A DNA stretch of 64,000 bases from Okeanomitos corallinicola TIOX110 (lineage in GTDB: Bacteria; Cyanobacteriota; Cyanobacteriia; Cyanobacteriales; Nostocaceae). Below are positions 50,775-59,348 of this stretch, one piece after another; position 1 is the stretch's first letter; each line of letters starts with the position of its first letter. The stretch is taken from the NCBI RefSeq assembly GCF_038050375.1, contig NZ_CP150886.1, forward strand, positions 682,001-746,000. The letters are read 5' to 3'. The notes below the pieces were generated by a model. That model did not search any database and had not been told where the DNA came from. It saw only the letters and a list, made by a program, of their open reading frames with translations. The translations under genes and the position numbers were made by a program.

Positions 50775-50799
50775 AGCATTCAGCTGGCGGCCGAATGCT
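50775..50799. repeat. Palindromic element related to 25602-25622
   Basis: AGCATTC and GAATGCT pair around AGCTGGCGGCC. The flanks CATTCAGCT (left) and TTACATCAATAGCTAAAA (right) match those of the element at 25602-25622, but the stem differs. This suggests a family with exchangeable stems. Confidence 0.65.
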
Positions 50800-50831
50800 T
50801 ACATCAATAGCTAAAAAATAATTCTATCCTA

Positions 50832-51119
50832 CTAATTGTTATTAAAAGCTGGTGATGAATTCAAGTGATGATGGTTAACAGATTTTAGATTTTGTTTGTG
50901 TGTAGATGCTGATGCTGTGACAACTTGACTATTTTCTTTCATGAGTCGGCTATAGGTACGCTGAGGGATATAATGCAGTGGATTATAACCAATAAAACGT
51001 AAAATCAGCACACAAGCCCAGGAATATCTACCATCAGCAATAACTTCAATGATTTGATTTAATTCTTCGGGAGTAATCAGATTTTCACAATTGGTGGAAG
51101 AAGAAACTTGGTAGTTCAT
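50832..51119 (-). CDS. HetP-family heterocyst commitment protein
   Basis: 95 residues. ITPEELNQIIEVIADGRYSW, ACVLILRFIGYNPLHYIPQR and TYSRLMKENSQ match the HetP core (family includes HetP and paralogues such as Asl1930, Alr2902 and Alr3234 in Anabaena PCC 7120). HetP proteins promote or delay commitment to heterocyst differentiation. The C-terminus (TASASTHKQNLKSVNHHHLN) is His/Asn-rich and variable. A long 690-bp non-coding region lies upstream. Which paralogue this is cannot be decided here. Confidence 0.87.
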   Translation of the reverse strand: MNYQVSSSTNCENLITPEELNQIIEVIADGRYSWACVLILRFIGYNPLHYIPQRTYSRLMKENSQVVTASASTHKQNLKSVNHHHLNSSPAFNNN

Positions 51120-51809
51120 GACTAGCCCTGATATAGTTGATGACTTGAGATTTGGCGTGTTCAGACCTTAGAGATAATGTTTTTATCCCTAAGTTGTAAG
51201 ACATAATTTTTTAGCGATCGCTATCAAATATGCCTAGATTTTTGAAAAATAAGTATCTATCAAATATTCATATTTTTCATGGATTTACTTGCATGGGTTG
51301 ACACTGAATTTTGTAAGCAGAACATTTCGTTGCTGATTATTTATGACTTTCATACAAGTTTGTGATGAGCAAAAATAGGGAACAAAAAGATTCACATGAT
51401 CGCAGAATACTATTTTTTCGCGTTGATTTTAGCCAGAATGGCAAATTTTATGGAAATAAATTATTAGCTTATCGGAATTTTTATCTTTTTCTTTTTGTAA
51501 GGGACTATTTTAATAGTGTCACAGGATCAGTTGACAAAAATACCATTAATAGAAGGTGTATTATAGGGTTGAAGATATCGCACTAGAAAAGTCTATATTG
51601 AGGAAATTATTTATTTATTTAAAGTAAATTGAGTTCATAGAGAAATATTCCATAAGTTATATGATTATCTGTCTGAGGAATTACTTTTTGTTTTCATCCT
51701 TCAGCTAGAAGCAATTATTTTAACAATCCATTTATGATTGGGAGGAAAATACACATAACACAATCTATTTTTTAGGTTTTGTGTCTTAGTTGCAGTTGAG
51801 TATTTTTCT
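51120..51809. other. Long intergenic region between hetP-like gene and sucrose synthase
   Basis: 690 bp. It holds an extended HIP1 palindrome TAGCGATCGCTA (about 51211-51222) upstream of the hetP-like gene and a TTGACA-like box at about 51299. A 74-codon ORF at 51362-51586 has no similarity to known proteins and AT-rich composition, so it is not called. No NtcA site (GTA-N8-TAC) was found by eye. The region must contain the promoters of both divergent genes. Confidence 0.5.
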
Positions 51810-54245
51810 ATGTATGAATTATTTCAAGTTGTTGTCAATTCTGAGGAAAAAACTGATCTGCGTAAGTTAGTTTTATCTTTAGATACTACCAATAAACATT
51901 ACTTTTTAAGAAATGAGATTTTACAGGCTTTTGCTGATTATTGTCATCAATCTCAAAAACCAGTATATTTTTACCATTCTTCATATCTGGGTACACTGAT
52001 ACAGTATACCCATGAAATAATTCTAGAAACGGATCATACTTGGTTTATTGTCAGGCCAAAAGTTGCTAGTCAAGAAATATGGAGACTAACCGCAGATTTT
52101 AGTCAGTTTGATTTAATGACTCCCCCAGAATTTTTAGATGTATGCGATCGCTTAGTTAATCGTTACCAACCGCACATTTTAGAAATTGATCTCCGGCCAT
52201 TTTATCAAGCATCTCCCAGAATTAGTGACCCTAGAGATATTGGTCAAGGTTTAAATTTTCTAAATCATTATTTATGCAATCAATTTTTGACTGATACTCA
52301 ATATTGGCTAGAAATTTTGTTTCAAACTTTACGGGGAATAAAATACAATGATTTGCAGTTATTAATTAGCGATCACATTCGTTCTGGTGTGCAATTTGCT
52401 AAAAAAATTAAACCCGCAATAAAATTTCTCAGCGAACTTCCCCCTACTCAACCTTACCCACAATTTCGTGATCAGCTACAAAAACTCGGTTTTGAAGCTG
52501 GTTGGGGTAACAATGCAGCACGAGTCAGAGAAACTCTAGAACTTTTACAAAGACTCATAGACACTCCCCAACCTGCGATTTTAGAAGCTTTTGTAGCGCG
52601 TATTCCCGCAGTTTTTCAAGTAGTTCTCGTTTCTATACATGGTTGGGTAGCACAGGAGGATGTATTGGGAAGAGATGAAACATTAGGTCAAGTTATTTAT
52701 GTCCTGGAACAAGCACGCAGTTTAGAAAATAAATTACAAGCAGAAATTAAACTTGCAGGGCTAGATTTTTTGGGTATTAAACCTCATGTAATTATTCTCA
52801 CTCGTCTGATTCCCAACTGTCAAGGAACTTCTTGTAATCTGCGGTTAGAAAAAGTTGATAATACAGAAAATGCTTGGATTTTACGAGTTCCTTTTACAGA
52901 TTTAAACTCAGATTTTGATGAAGAAATTACAAATCACTGGATTTCTAAATATGAGATTTGGCCTTATTTAGAAAAATTTGCAGAAGATGCAGAACCAGAA
53001 CTTTTAAAACAATTTCAAGGAAAACCAAATTTAATTATTGGTAACTATAGCGATGGTAATTTAGTAGCTTTTCTCCTTTCTCGTAGCTTAAAAGTCACAC
53101 AATGTAATATTGCTCATGCTTTAGAAAAACCAAAACACTTATTTAGTAACCTTTATTGGCAGGAATTAGAAGAAAAATATCACTTTTCCACATTATTTAC
53201 TGCTGATATCATTAGTATGAATGCAGCAGATTTTATTATCACTTCCACCTATCAAGAAATAGTAGGAACACCAGACACAATCGGACAATATGAATCTTAC
53301 AAATGTTTTACCATGCCCCAACTATATCATGTCATTGACGGTATTGATTTATTTAACCCTAAGTTTAACATGGTATCACCAGGAGTAAGTGAAAGTTTAT
53401 TTTTTCCATACTATCAAACAGAATTGAGAAATCCTCAACAAACTGAGCAAATTAAAAATCTCTTATTTCATCATCAAAATGATCATATTCTTGGTTACTT
53501 AGATGATATTCATAAAAGACCTATTTTTGCAGTTGCACCTATCACTTCAATTAAAAATTTAACTGGTTTAGCTGAAGTGTTTGGTAGAAGCCAAGAATTA
53601 CAAGCAAGATGTAATCTCATTTTGTTAACTAGTAAATTATCAGTTGATGAAGCTACAGACCCTGAAGAAACAGAGGAAATAAATAAACTTTACAATATTA
53701 TTAATGAGCATCATCTTCAAGGTAAAATTCGCTGGTTAGGAATGCGCTTACCAAGCCATAAGATTGGTGAAGCCTATCGAATAATTGCTGATTATCAAGG
53801 AATTTATATACATTTTGCTTTATATGAAGCCTTTGGACGCAGCATTTTAGAAGCAATGATTTCTGGCTTACCAACCTTTGCTACTAAATTTGGTGGAGCA
53901 TTAGAAATCATCGAAGATTGGCAAAATGGATTTCATCTTAATCCCACAGATTTTCAAGATACAGAAACCACAATTATCAATTTTTTAAATAAATGTGATC
54001 ACAACCCAGAATATTGGTTAGAAAATTCCCAATGGATGATTCAGCGAATTCGTCATAAATACAGTTGGGAATCACACACGGAACAATTACTAATTTTAGC
54101 AAAAATGTTTAGTTTTTGGAACTTTATTGCTCCAGAAGATAATGATGCCAGAGATAGATATATGGAAACACTATTTTATCTCATTTATAAGCCCAGGGTA
54201 GACAAAATGATCGCCCAACATCAAGAAAAATATGCCCCTATTTAA
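51810..54245 (+). CDS. susA: Sucrose synthase
   Basis: 811 residues, the full family length. The GT-B glycosyltransferase domain includes LIIGNYSDGNLVAFLLS, the LYHVIDGIDLFNPKFNMVSP loop and the nucleotide-sugar EX7E motif ALYEAFGRSILEAMISGLP. The N-terminal regulatory half is present. The enzyme reversibly converts sucrose plus UDP (or ADP) to nucleotide-glucose plus fructose. In Anabaena SusA feeds sugar metabolism in relation to nitrogen fixation. A sugar phosphorylase/mutase fusion lies 50 bp downstream on the same strand, so they probably form an operon. Confidence 0.96.
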   Translation: MYELFQVVVNSEEKTDLRKLVLSLDTTNKHYFLRNEILQAFADYCHQSQKPVYFYHSSYLGTLIQYTHEIILETDHTWFIVRPKVASQEIWRLTADFSQFDLMTPPEFLDVCDRLVNRYQPHILEIDLRPFYQASPRISDPRDIGQGLNFLNHYLCNQFLTDTQYWLEILFQTLRGIKYNDLQLLISDHIRSGVQFAKKIKPAIKFLSELPPTQPYPQFRDQLQKLGFEAGWGNNAARVRETLELLQRLIDTPQPAILEAFVARIPAVFQVVLVSIHGWVAQEDVLGRDETLGQVIYVLEQARSLENKLQAEIKLAGLDFLGIKPHVIILTRLIPNCQGTSCNLRLEKVDNTENAWILRVPFTDLNSDFDEEITNHWISKYEIWPYLEKFAEDAEPELLKQFQGKPNLIIGNYSDGNLVAFLLSRSLKVTQCNIAHALEKPKHLFSNLYWQELEEKYHFSTLFTADIISMNAADFIITSTYQEIVGTPDTIGQYESYKCFTMPQLYHVIDGIDLFNPKFNMVSPGVSESLFFPYYQTELRNPQQTEQIKNLLFHHQNDHILGYLDDIHKRPIFAVAPITSIKNLTGLAEVFGRSQELQARCNLILLTSKLSVDEATDPEETEEINKLYNIINEHHLQGKIRWLGMRLPSHKIGEAYRIIADYQGIYIHFALYEAFGRSILEAMISGLPTFATKFGGALEIIEDWQNGFHLNPTDFQDTETTIINFLNKCDHNPEYWLENSQWMIQRIRHKYSWESHTEQLLILAKMFSFWNFIAPEDNDARDRYMETLFYLIYKPRVDKMIAQHQEKYAPI

Positions 54246-54298
54246 GTTCAGAATTAAGTTAAAGATTAAATCAAAAATAAACTCTCTTTAATTCGTGA

Positions 54299-57205
54299 AT
54301 GTTTAATTTTATGACTGCTAAAACAATGGAAACAAAAAACGATTTTATTTACACAGATTGGATGTTAATAGAAAATCAATTTAACCCTGAAGAATTACAA
54401 ACTAGAGAAACAATATTTACCATTGGTAATGGTTATTTAGGAACTAGAGGCAGTTTTGAAGAAGGTTATCCTCAAGCATTATCAGCTACATTAATTCATG
54501 GTGTTTATGATGATGTTCCCGTAGTTTATACTGAACTGGCTAACTGTCCAGACTGGTTACCATTGGTAGTAATTATTGATGGCGATCGCTTTCGTTTAGA
54601 TCAAGGTAAAATCTTAAAGTACAACCGTGAACTTGATCTGCATCAAGGGGTTCTCCGTCGTTCCGTGCGTTGGTGTAGTCCCATTGGTAAAACCATTGAT
54701 ATTAGATTTGAACGTTTTGCGAGTTTAGCAGATCATCACGTACTAGCACAAATCTGTACATTAACAGCATTAGACTTTCATGGCTTGGTCGAAATTCAGG
54801 CGAGTATCAACGGCTACCCAGAAAATAAAGGTTTCAATCACTGGGAAGGATTAGATCAAGGGAAAATTGACCGAGGTTTTTGGTTACACAGTCGCACCCG
54901 CACCTCCCGTATTCATCTCGGAATGGCAGCAAAAATAACCGTTTCAGGAATTGAAGCCGCTCTACAGGTAAATACTGCACCCGGTTATCCTAGCATCAAT
55001 GCAACTTTTTTCTGTGAACCACAACAGACCGTAACTGTAGAAAAGATTGTTACTGTTTTTACTTCACAGGATGTCAGTGAGCCAGTATCAGCTGCACAAG
55101 AAAAACTCTCTCGGTTAGATAATTATATATCTCTTCATGATGCTAATCAACAAGCATGGGCTGAGATTTGGCAGCAAAGCGATATTACAATTGAAGGAGA
55201 TAGTAAGGCTGCTTTTGCTGTACGTTACAACTTATTTCAATTATTAATTGCTGGATCTCATCAAAATGAAACAGTGAGTATTCCCGCCAAAACTCTCTCA
55301 GGATTTGGTTATCACGGTCATATTTTTTGGGATACGGAAATTTTTATTTTGCCATTTTTTACTTTTACTCAACCAGAAATAGCTCGGAATTTACTTACTT
55401 ACCGTTATCATACTTTAAATGGAGCGCGACGGAAAGCAGGTCATTATGGATACCAGGGTGCAATGTATGCCTGGGAAAGTGCGGTGACAGGGGATGAAGT
55501 AACACCCCGGTGGTCGTTACTCAATGATTATTATGCCGAAGATGTCAGAATTTGGTGCCGTGATCGGGAAATTCACATTAGCTCAGTGATCCCCTACGCT
55601 ATATGGTACTACTGGCGGGTGACAGGAGATGATGAATGGTTAAAAGATTATGGCGCAGAGATAATTTTTGATACCGCAATTTTTTGGTCGAGTCGTGTTG
55701 AATTAAATCCTCTCACTCAACATTATGAAATACGCAGTGTTATAGGTACAGATGAATACCATGAATTAGTGCATAACAATACATTTACTAATCGAATGGT
55801 GCAATGGCATCTAGAAAAAGCTTGTACAATATATGACATTTTATCTAGTAAATATCCTGATAAAATAGCAGAATTAGAACAGAAATTGCAGCTATCCGCA
55901 GAAATGAGAAATCATTGGTTAAAAATCATTGATAAAATTTGCATTCTCTACGACTCAGAAACAGGATTAATTGAACAATGTGAGGGATTTTTTCAATTAG
56001 CTGATCTCAACCTAGCAGACTACGAACCCCGTCAAAAATCCATACAAGCCATCTTAGGTATTGAAAGCACAAACAAACACCAAGTTCTCAAACAGCCAGA
56101 TGTATTAATGTTGATTTATTTAATGCGGGAATCTGCGGAGTTTCCCTACAACAGAAAAAGTCTAGAAGCTAATTGGAATTATTACGCACCCCGCACGGAT
56201 ATTACGTATGGTTCTTCCCTTGCACCAGCCATTCATGCCATACTAGCCGCCGACTTAGGTAAAACCCAGGAAGCCTATGAACGCTTTATGCAAGCGGCTA
56301 TGGTAGATTTAGAAGATAGAAGAGGAAATACAAATGACGGCATTCATGGCGCTAGTGCTGGCGGTATTTGGCAAGCTGTTATTTTCGGTTTTGCAGGTAT
56401 CCAATTTACAGACACTCAACCCGTAGCCCATCCCCATTTCCCCCCAGGATGGACACGCTTAAAGTTTAAATTATACTGGCGTGGTAGATGGCATGATTTT
56501 GATTTACGCCCCATTTCCCTACCTTCTCCACATCCCCACATCCAGGGTGTAATTTTTGATTTAGATGGTGTGTTAACGGATACATCAGAATATCACTATC
56601 AAGCTTGGCAGAAGTTAGCAGATGAAGAAGGTATACCTTTTAACCGTCAAGCTAATGAAGCATTGAGGGGAATTTCTCGTCGTGCTTCATTAATGTTAAT
56701 TATTGGTAATAGGAAATATTCGGAACTGCAAATACAAGAAATGATGGAACGTAAGAATAATTATTATGTAGAATTAATTGAAAATATTACCCATAATAAT
56801 TTGTTACCGGGTGCAGTTTCTTTATTAGATAATTTGCGAGTAGCGGGATTAAAAATAGCTATTGGTTCAGCTAGTAAAAATGCTCATTTAGTAATTGAAA
56901 AGTTAGGAATTATTGATAAATTAGATGTTATTGCTGATGGTTATAGTGTGCAAAAACCTAAACCAGCCCCAGATTTATTTTTATTTGCAGCCCAACAATT
57001 AGGAATTGCACCCCAGCAATGTGTGGTGTTTGAAGATGCTGCCGCAGGTATAGAAGCTGCTTTAGGTGCAGGTATGTGGGTGGTGGGTATGGGACAACCA
57101 GAAAGGCTAGGAAATGCTCATATTATCCTACCGAGTTTAGTGGATTTAACTTGGGAAAAATTGCAAGCTAAATTCAGGGATTTTGCTTTACAAAACAGAG
57201 CATAA
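54299..57205 (+). CDS. Fusion: GH65 disaccharide phosphorylase + beta-phosphoglucomutase
   Basis: 968 residues. Residues about 10-740 are a GH65 phosphorylase (maltose/trehalose/kojibiose type): RETIFTIGNGYLGTRGSFEE near the start, GYHGHIFWDTEIFILPFF, and the general-acid region VIGTDEYHELVHNNTFTN. Residues about 747-968 are a HAD-type beta-phosphoglucomutase: nucleophile FDLDGVLTDTSEYH, SASKNAHLVIEKL and the VFEDAAAGIEAALGAG motif. Phosphorolysis gives beta-glucose-1-phosphate, which the second domain turns into glucose-6-phosphate. The fusion couples both steps. It sits 50 bp after sucrose synthase. Three in-frame Mets (residues 1, 5 and 10) could be the start. Confidence 0.92.
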   Translation: MFNFMTAKTMETKNDFIYTDWMLIENQFNPEELQTRETIFTIGNGYLGTRGSFEEGYPQALSATLIHGVYDDVPVVYTELANCPDWLPLVVIIDGDRFRLDQGKILKYNRELDLHQGVLRRSVRWCSPIGKTIDIRFERFASLADHHVLAQICTLTALDFHGLVEIQASINGYPENKGFNHWEGLDQGKIDRGFWLHSRTRTSRIHLGMAAKITVSGIEAALQVNTAPGYPSINATFFCEPQQTVTVEKIVTVFTSQDVSEPVSAAQEKLSRLDNYISLHDANQQAWAEIWQQSDITIEGDSKAAFAVRYNLFQLLIAGSHQNETVSIPAKTLSGFGYHGHIFWDTEIFILPFFTFTQPEIARNLLTYRYHTLNGARRKAGHYGYQGAMYAWESAVTGDEVTPRWSLLNDYYAEDVRIWCRDREIHISSVIPYAIWYYWRVTGDDEWLKDYGAEIIFDTAIFWSSRVELNPLTQHYEIRSVIGTDEYHELVHNNTFTNRMVQWHLEKACTIYDILSSKYPDKIAELEQKLQLSAEMRNHWLKIIDKICILYDSETGLIEQCEGFFQLADLNLADYEPRQKSIQAILGIESTNKHQVLKQPDVLMLIYLMRESAEFPYNRKSLEANWNYYAPRTDITYGSSLAPAIHAILAADLGKTQEAYERFMQAAMVDLEDRRGNTNDGIHGASAGGIWQAVIFGFAGIQFTDTQPVAHPHFPPGWTRLKFKLYWRGRWHDFDLRPISLPSPHPHIQGVIFDLDGVLTDTSEYHYQAWQKLADEEGIPFNRQANEALRGISRRASLMLIIGNRKYSELQIQEMMERKNNYYVELIENITHNNLLPGAVSLLDNLRVAGLKIAIGSASKNAHLVIEKLGIIDKLDVIADGYSVQKPKPAPDLFLFAAQQLGIAPQQCVVFEDAAAGIEAALGAGMWVVGMGQPERLGNAHIILPSLVDLTWEKLQAKFRDFALQNRA

Positions 57206-57568
57206 TTATCGCAAATCTACTAAAAAATCAGGGACTTCTAGAATATGAAAATATACCAACAATGCCACCACAATTGTATAAAGTGTAGAACCACCTAAAC
57301 CCAAAATTAAATCTCGTTTGACATTACGCTTTTCTTCCTGAAAAAACATATCCATAGCTCCCATTTGCATCATCACAATACCCAATACATTAGAAAGCCA
57401 ATAGCCAATAACTGTAAACGGTAAAAACCAATCTGGTTTTGCCCAACTTACTAAGTAACCAAATAACAAAGCAATCGGTAAATTAAAAAATACATCATTC
57501 CACCATGATAGCGGTGATAACATATAACCTATGCCGACAAATAAACTACCACGTAATTTTTTAAACAT
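57206..57568 (-). CDS. Membrane protein of unknown function
   Basis: 120 residues with about three membrane helices (LPIALLFGYLVSWAKPDWF, FTVIGYWLSNVLGIVMMQMG and LYTIVVALLVYFHIL). Its stop codon is directly adjacent to the stop of the GH65 fusion gene on the other strand. No family is recognised. Start ATG at 57568. Confidence 0.55.
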   Translation of the reverse strand: MFKKLRGSLFVGIGYMLSPLSWWNDVFFNLPIALLFGYLVSWAKPDWFLPFTVIGYWLSNVLGIVMMQMGAMDMFFQEEKRNVKRDLILGLGGSTLYTIVVALLVYFHILEVPDFLVDLR

Positions 57569-57607
57569 TTATTTATTCCTCTCATTAATGTTATTTAACT
57601 AGAAAAA

Positions 57608-58249
57608 TCAAAAACTTAAATTTGGTAAATCATCAGCTTTTTTGAGAATAAATAAACTTTCATCTCCGCCTCTGCCAATTCTCAATGTTTCATCTAAATA
57701 AGTAATATCAAGCGTGGGAATTCTACCTTTTGGTCCTTTAGCATCTACAACTTTAAAAGGATTTAGTTGAGGAGTGTTAACACCTATAATTTTATCAATT
57801 GCTAAAAAGCGTTTATCAAAATAAACATTGATTCGTTTATCTGGTAAACCAGATGTATCTAAGTCAGGTTCAAAAATAGCTGTTACTTTCACATATCCAG
57901 AGATGATTTTTAAAGGGTGTTTTACCTGTGCTAAATTGAAAAACTTTTTATCTGCAACATTAATTACTTGATAAACTTTACCTATTTGTAAACCCAAGGG
58001 GAGAGAGTCTAAAGCACGAATTTCTCTAGCTGTTGAATATTGTAATTGCCAAGCTCCATTTAATAAATTAACGGCATTTTGAATTGGTTGAGGATGAGGA
58101 TTTAGATTTTCTAAGTCTACAGTTAACTTTTCTATTTCTGCGGCTTGATTAGTGTTGATTTTTAAATTTGTAATAGGAGAACCATCATCTTGGGTTTTAA
58201 TTTTTTTTAGTAATGTATGTAACTGTGCTTTTAATGTTTGACAATCCAT
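57608..58249 (-). CDS. PAP/fibrillin (plastid lipid-associated) family protein
   Basis: 213 residues from the ATG at 58249 (MDCQTLKAQLHTLLKKI); a TTG at 58276 would add nine. AVNLLNGAWQLQYSTAREIR is the PAP/fibrillin signature, and GYVKVTAIFEPDLDTSGLPD, NVYFDKRFLAIDKIIGVN and LDITYLDETLRIGRGGDESL complete the lipocalin-like domain. These thylakoid-associated proteins bind lipids and quinones and protect photosystems. It is divergent from the adenosine-specific kinase gene. Confidence 0.9.
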   Translation of the reverse strand: MDCQTLKAQLHTLLKKIKTQDDGSPITNLKINTNQAAEIEKLTVDLENLNPHPQPIQNAVNLLNGAWQLQYSTAREIRALDSLPLGLQIGKVYQVINVADKKFFNLAQVKHPLKIISGYVKVTAIFEPDLDTSGLPDKRINVYFDKRFLAIDKIIGVNTPQLNPFKVVDAKGPKGRIPTLDITYLDETLRIGRGGDESLFILKKADDLPNLSF

Positions 58250-58294
58250 AAACTGAGATATTTCTGTAATTAACAAATAAAATTGTACCTCAAA

Positions 58295-58777
58295 ATGGAA
58301 CTCAAAACCGTCACTTTAGAAATTCCTGTAGATTGTAACCTGATTTTAGGACAAACCCACTTTATCAAAACTGTCGAGGATTTATATGAAATTATGGTGG
58401 GTATATCCTCACAGGTAAAGTTTGGAATTGCTTTCTGTGAAGCATCCGCAGCTTGTTTAATTAGAATTGCTGGAAATGACCAGAATTTGCAAGCTGTAGC
58501 TATTAAAAATGCCCAAACTATCAGTGCTGGACATAGTTTTTTAATTGTTTTAAAAGATGCTTATCCTATCAATTTTCTCAATGCTATTAAACAATGTCCA
58601 GAGGTATGTAATATTTATTGTGCTACCGCTAATAATGTACAGGTGGTTTTAGCAGAAACTACACAAGGAAGGGGTATTCTTGGTATAATTGATGGATTTT
58701 CACCCCAAGGTGTAGAAGGAAGTGAAGATATAAAAGCACGCCAAGAATTACTGCGTCAATTTGGTTATAAAATGTAG
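58295..58777 (+). CDS. Adenosine-specific kinase (DUF355 family)
   Basis: 160 residues from the ATG at 58295; an upstream TTG at 58283 is unlikely. The sequence LEIPVDCNLILGQTHFIKTV, KFGIAFCEASAACLIR, SAGHSFLIVLKDAYPINFLN and TQGRGILGIIDGFSPQGVEG matches the adenosine-specific kinase family, small proteins that use ATP to phosphorylate adenosine. The length is typical. It lies 15 bp upstream of a membrane-protein gene, so they may be co-transcribed. Confidence 0.88.
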   Translation: MELKTVTLEIPVDCNLILGQTHFIKTVEDLYEIMVGISSQVKFGIAFCEASAACLIRIAGNDQNLQAVAIKNAQTISAGHSFLIVLKDAYPINFLNAIKQCPEVCNIYCATANNVQVVLAETTQGRGILGIIDGFSPQGVEGSEDIKARQELLRQFGYKM

Positions 58778-58792
58778 TTATGGTAAAAAATA

Positions 58793-59212
58793 GTGATTAC
58801 TTATCGAGAAAAAATTATTAATTTATGGGCTGTGTTTTTATTAGGAACACTGTTTCATACCCAATTGGGTTTAATGCCATTATTTCATAGTTTAAATGTG
58901 GTGGAATCACAACCAGCTAAATCACTTGATGAAGTTTCGTTGATTTTTTGGTTAATGTTGGGCTTTTTTATGTTGCCAATGTTAGCAATTATTGGTACTA
59001 CATTTACAGAAAATAAACGTTATCGGATCTTGCATTTTGGGTTGAGTGTATTTTATGGTTTTATGAACTTAATGCACCTAGTTTTAGATTTACTTTTACC
59101 GCGAGTAATTTGGTATCAAATTGCTTTGATGGCGTTTTTGTTTTTGCTTGGTTTGTTGTTGATTTTTGTGGCTTATCGGTGGATGAAATATCCAGTAAAT
59201 AGACAAAATTAG
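58793..59212 (+). CDS. Four-helix membrane protein, unknown
   Basis: 139 residues starting at GTG 58793. Four membrane helices are evident (IINLWAVFLLGTLFHTQLGL, LIFWLMLGFFMLPMLAIIG, LHFGLSVFYGFMNLMHLVLD and IALMAFLFLLGLLLIFVAY). No family is recognised. It follows the adenosine kinase gene by 15 bp. Its stop faces the convergent acyl-CoA synthetase gene across a palindromic hairpin. Confidence 0.6.
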   Translation: MITYREKIINLWAVFLLGTLFHTQLGLMPLFHSLNVVESQPAKSLDEVSLIFWLMLGFFMLPMLAIIGTTFTENKRYRILHFGLSVFYGFMNLMHLVLDLLLPRVIWYQIALMAFLFLLGLLLIFVAYRWMKYPVNRQN

Positions 59213-59298
59213 TTAGAGGATATTTCTATCCCTTGGAGTTAAGGAATAGGAATCAAAATTTATTTAACATTTATGTAGACTGGGTTGATACAATTTAA

Positions 59299-59319
59299 GG
59301 GTTTAGCAATGCTAAACCC
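59299..59319. terminator. Palindromic hairpin between convergent genes
   Basis: Perfect 10-bp arms GGGTTTAGCA and TGCTAAACCC, identical to the copy at 25602-25622. It is placed between two convergent stop codons, so it could act as a bidirectional terminator, although a T-run is weak. Confidence 0.6.
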
Positions 59320-59348
59320 CTACATTAGTTATAATTTAGATAACTTTC

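Noticed and set aside
51362-51586. 74-codon ORF between the hetP-like gene and susA
   Set aside because: It is AT-rich, without ribosome site or recognisable family; probably chance.
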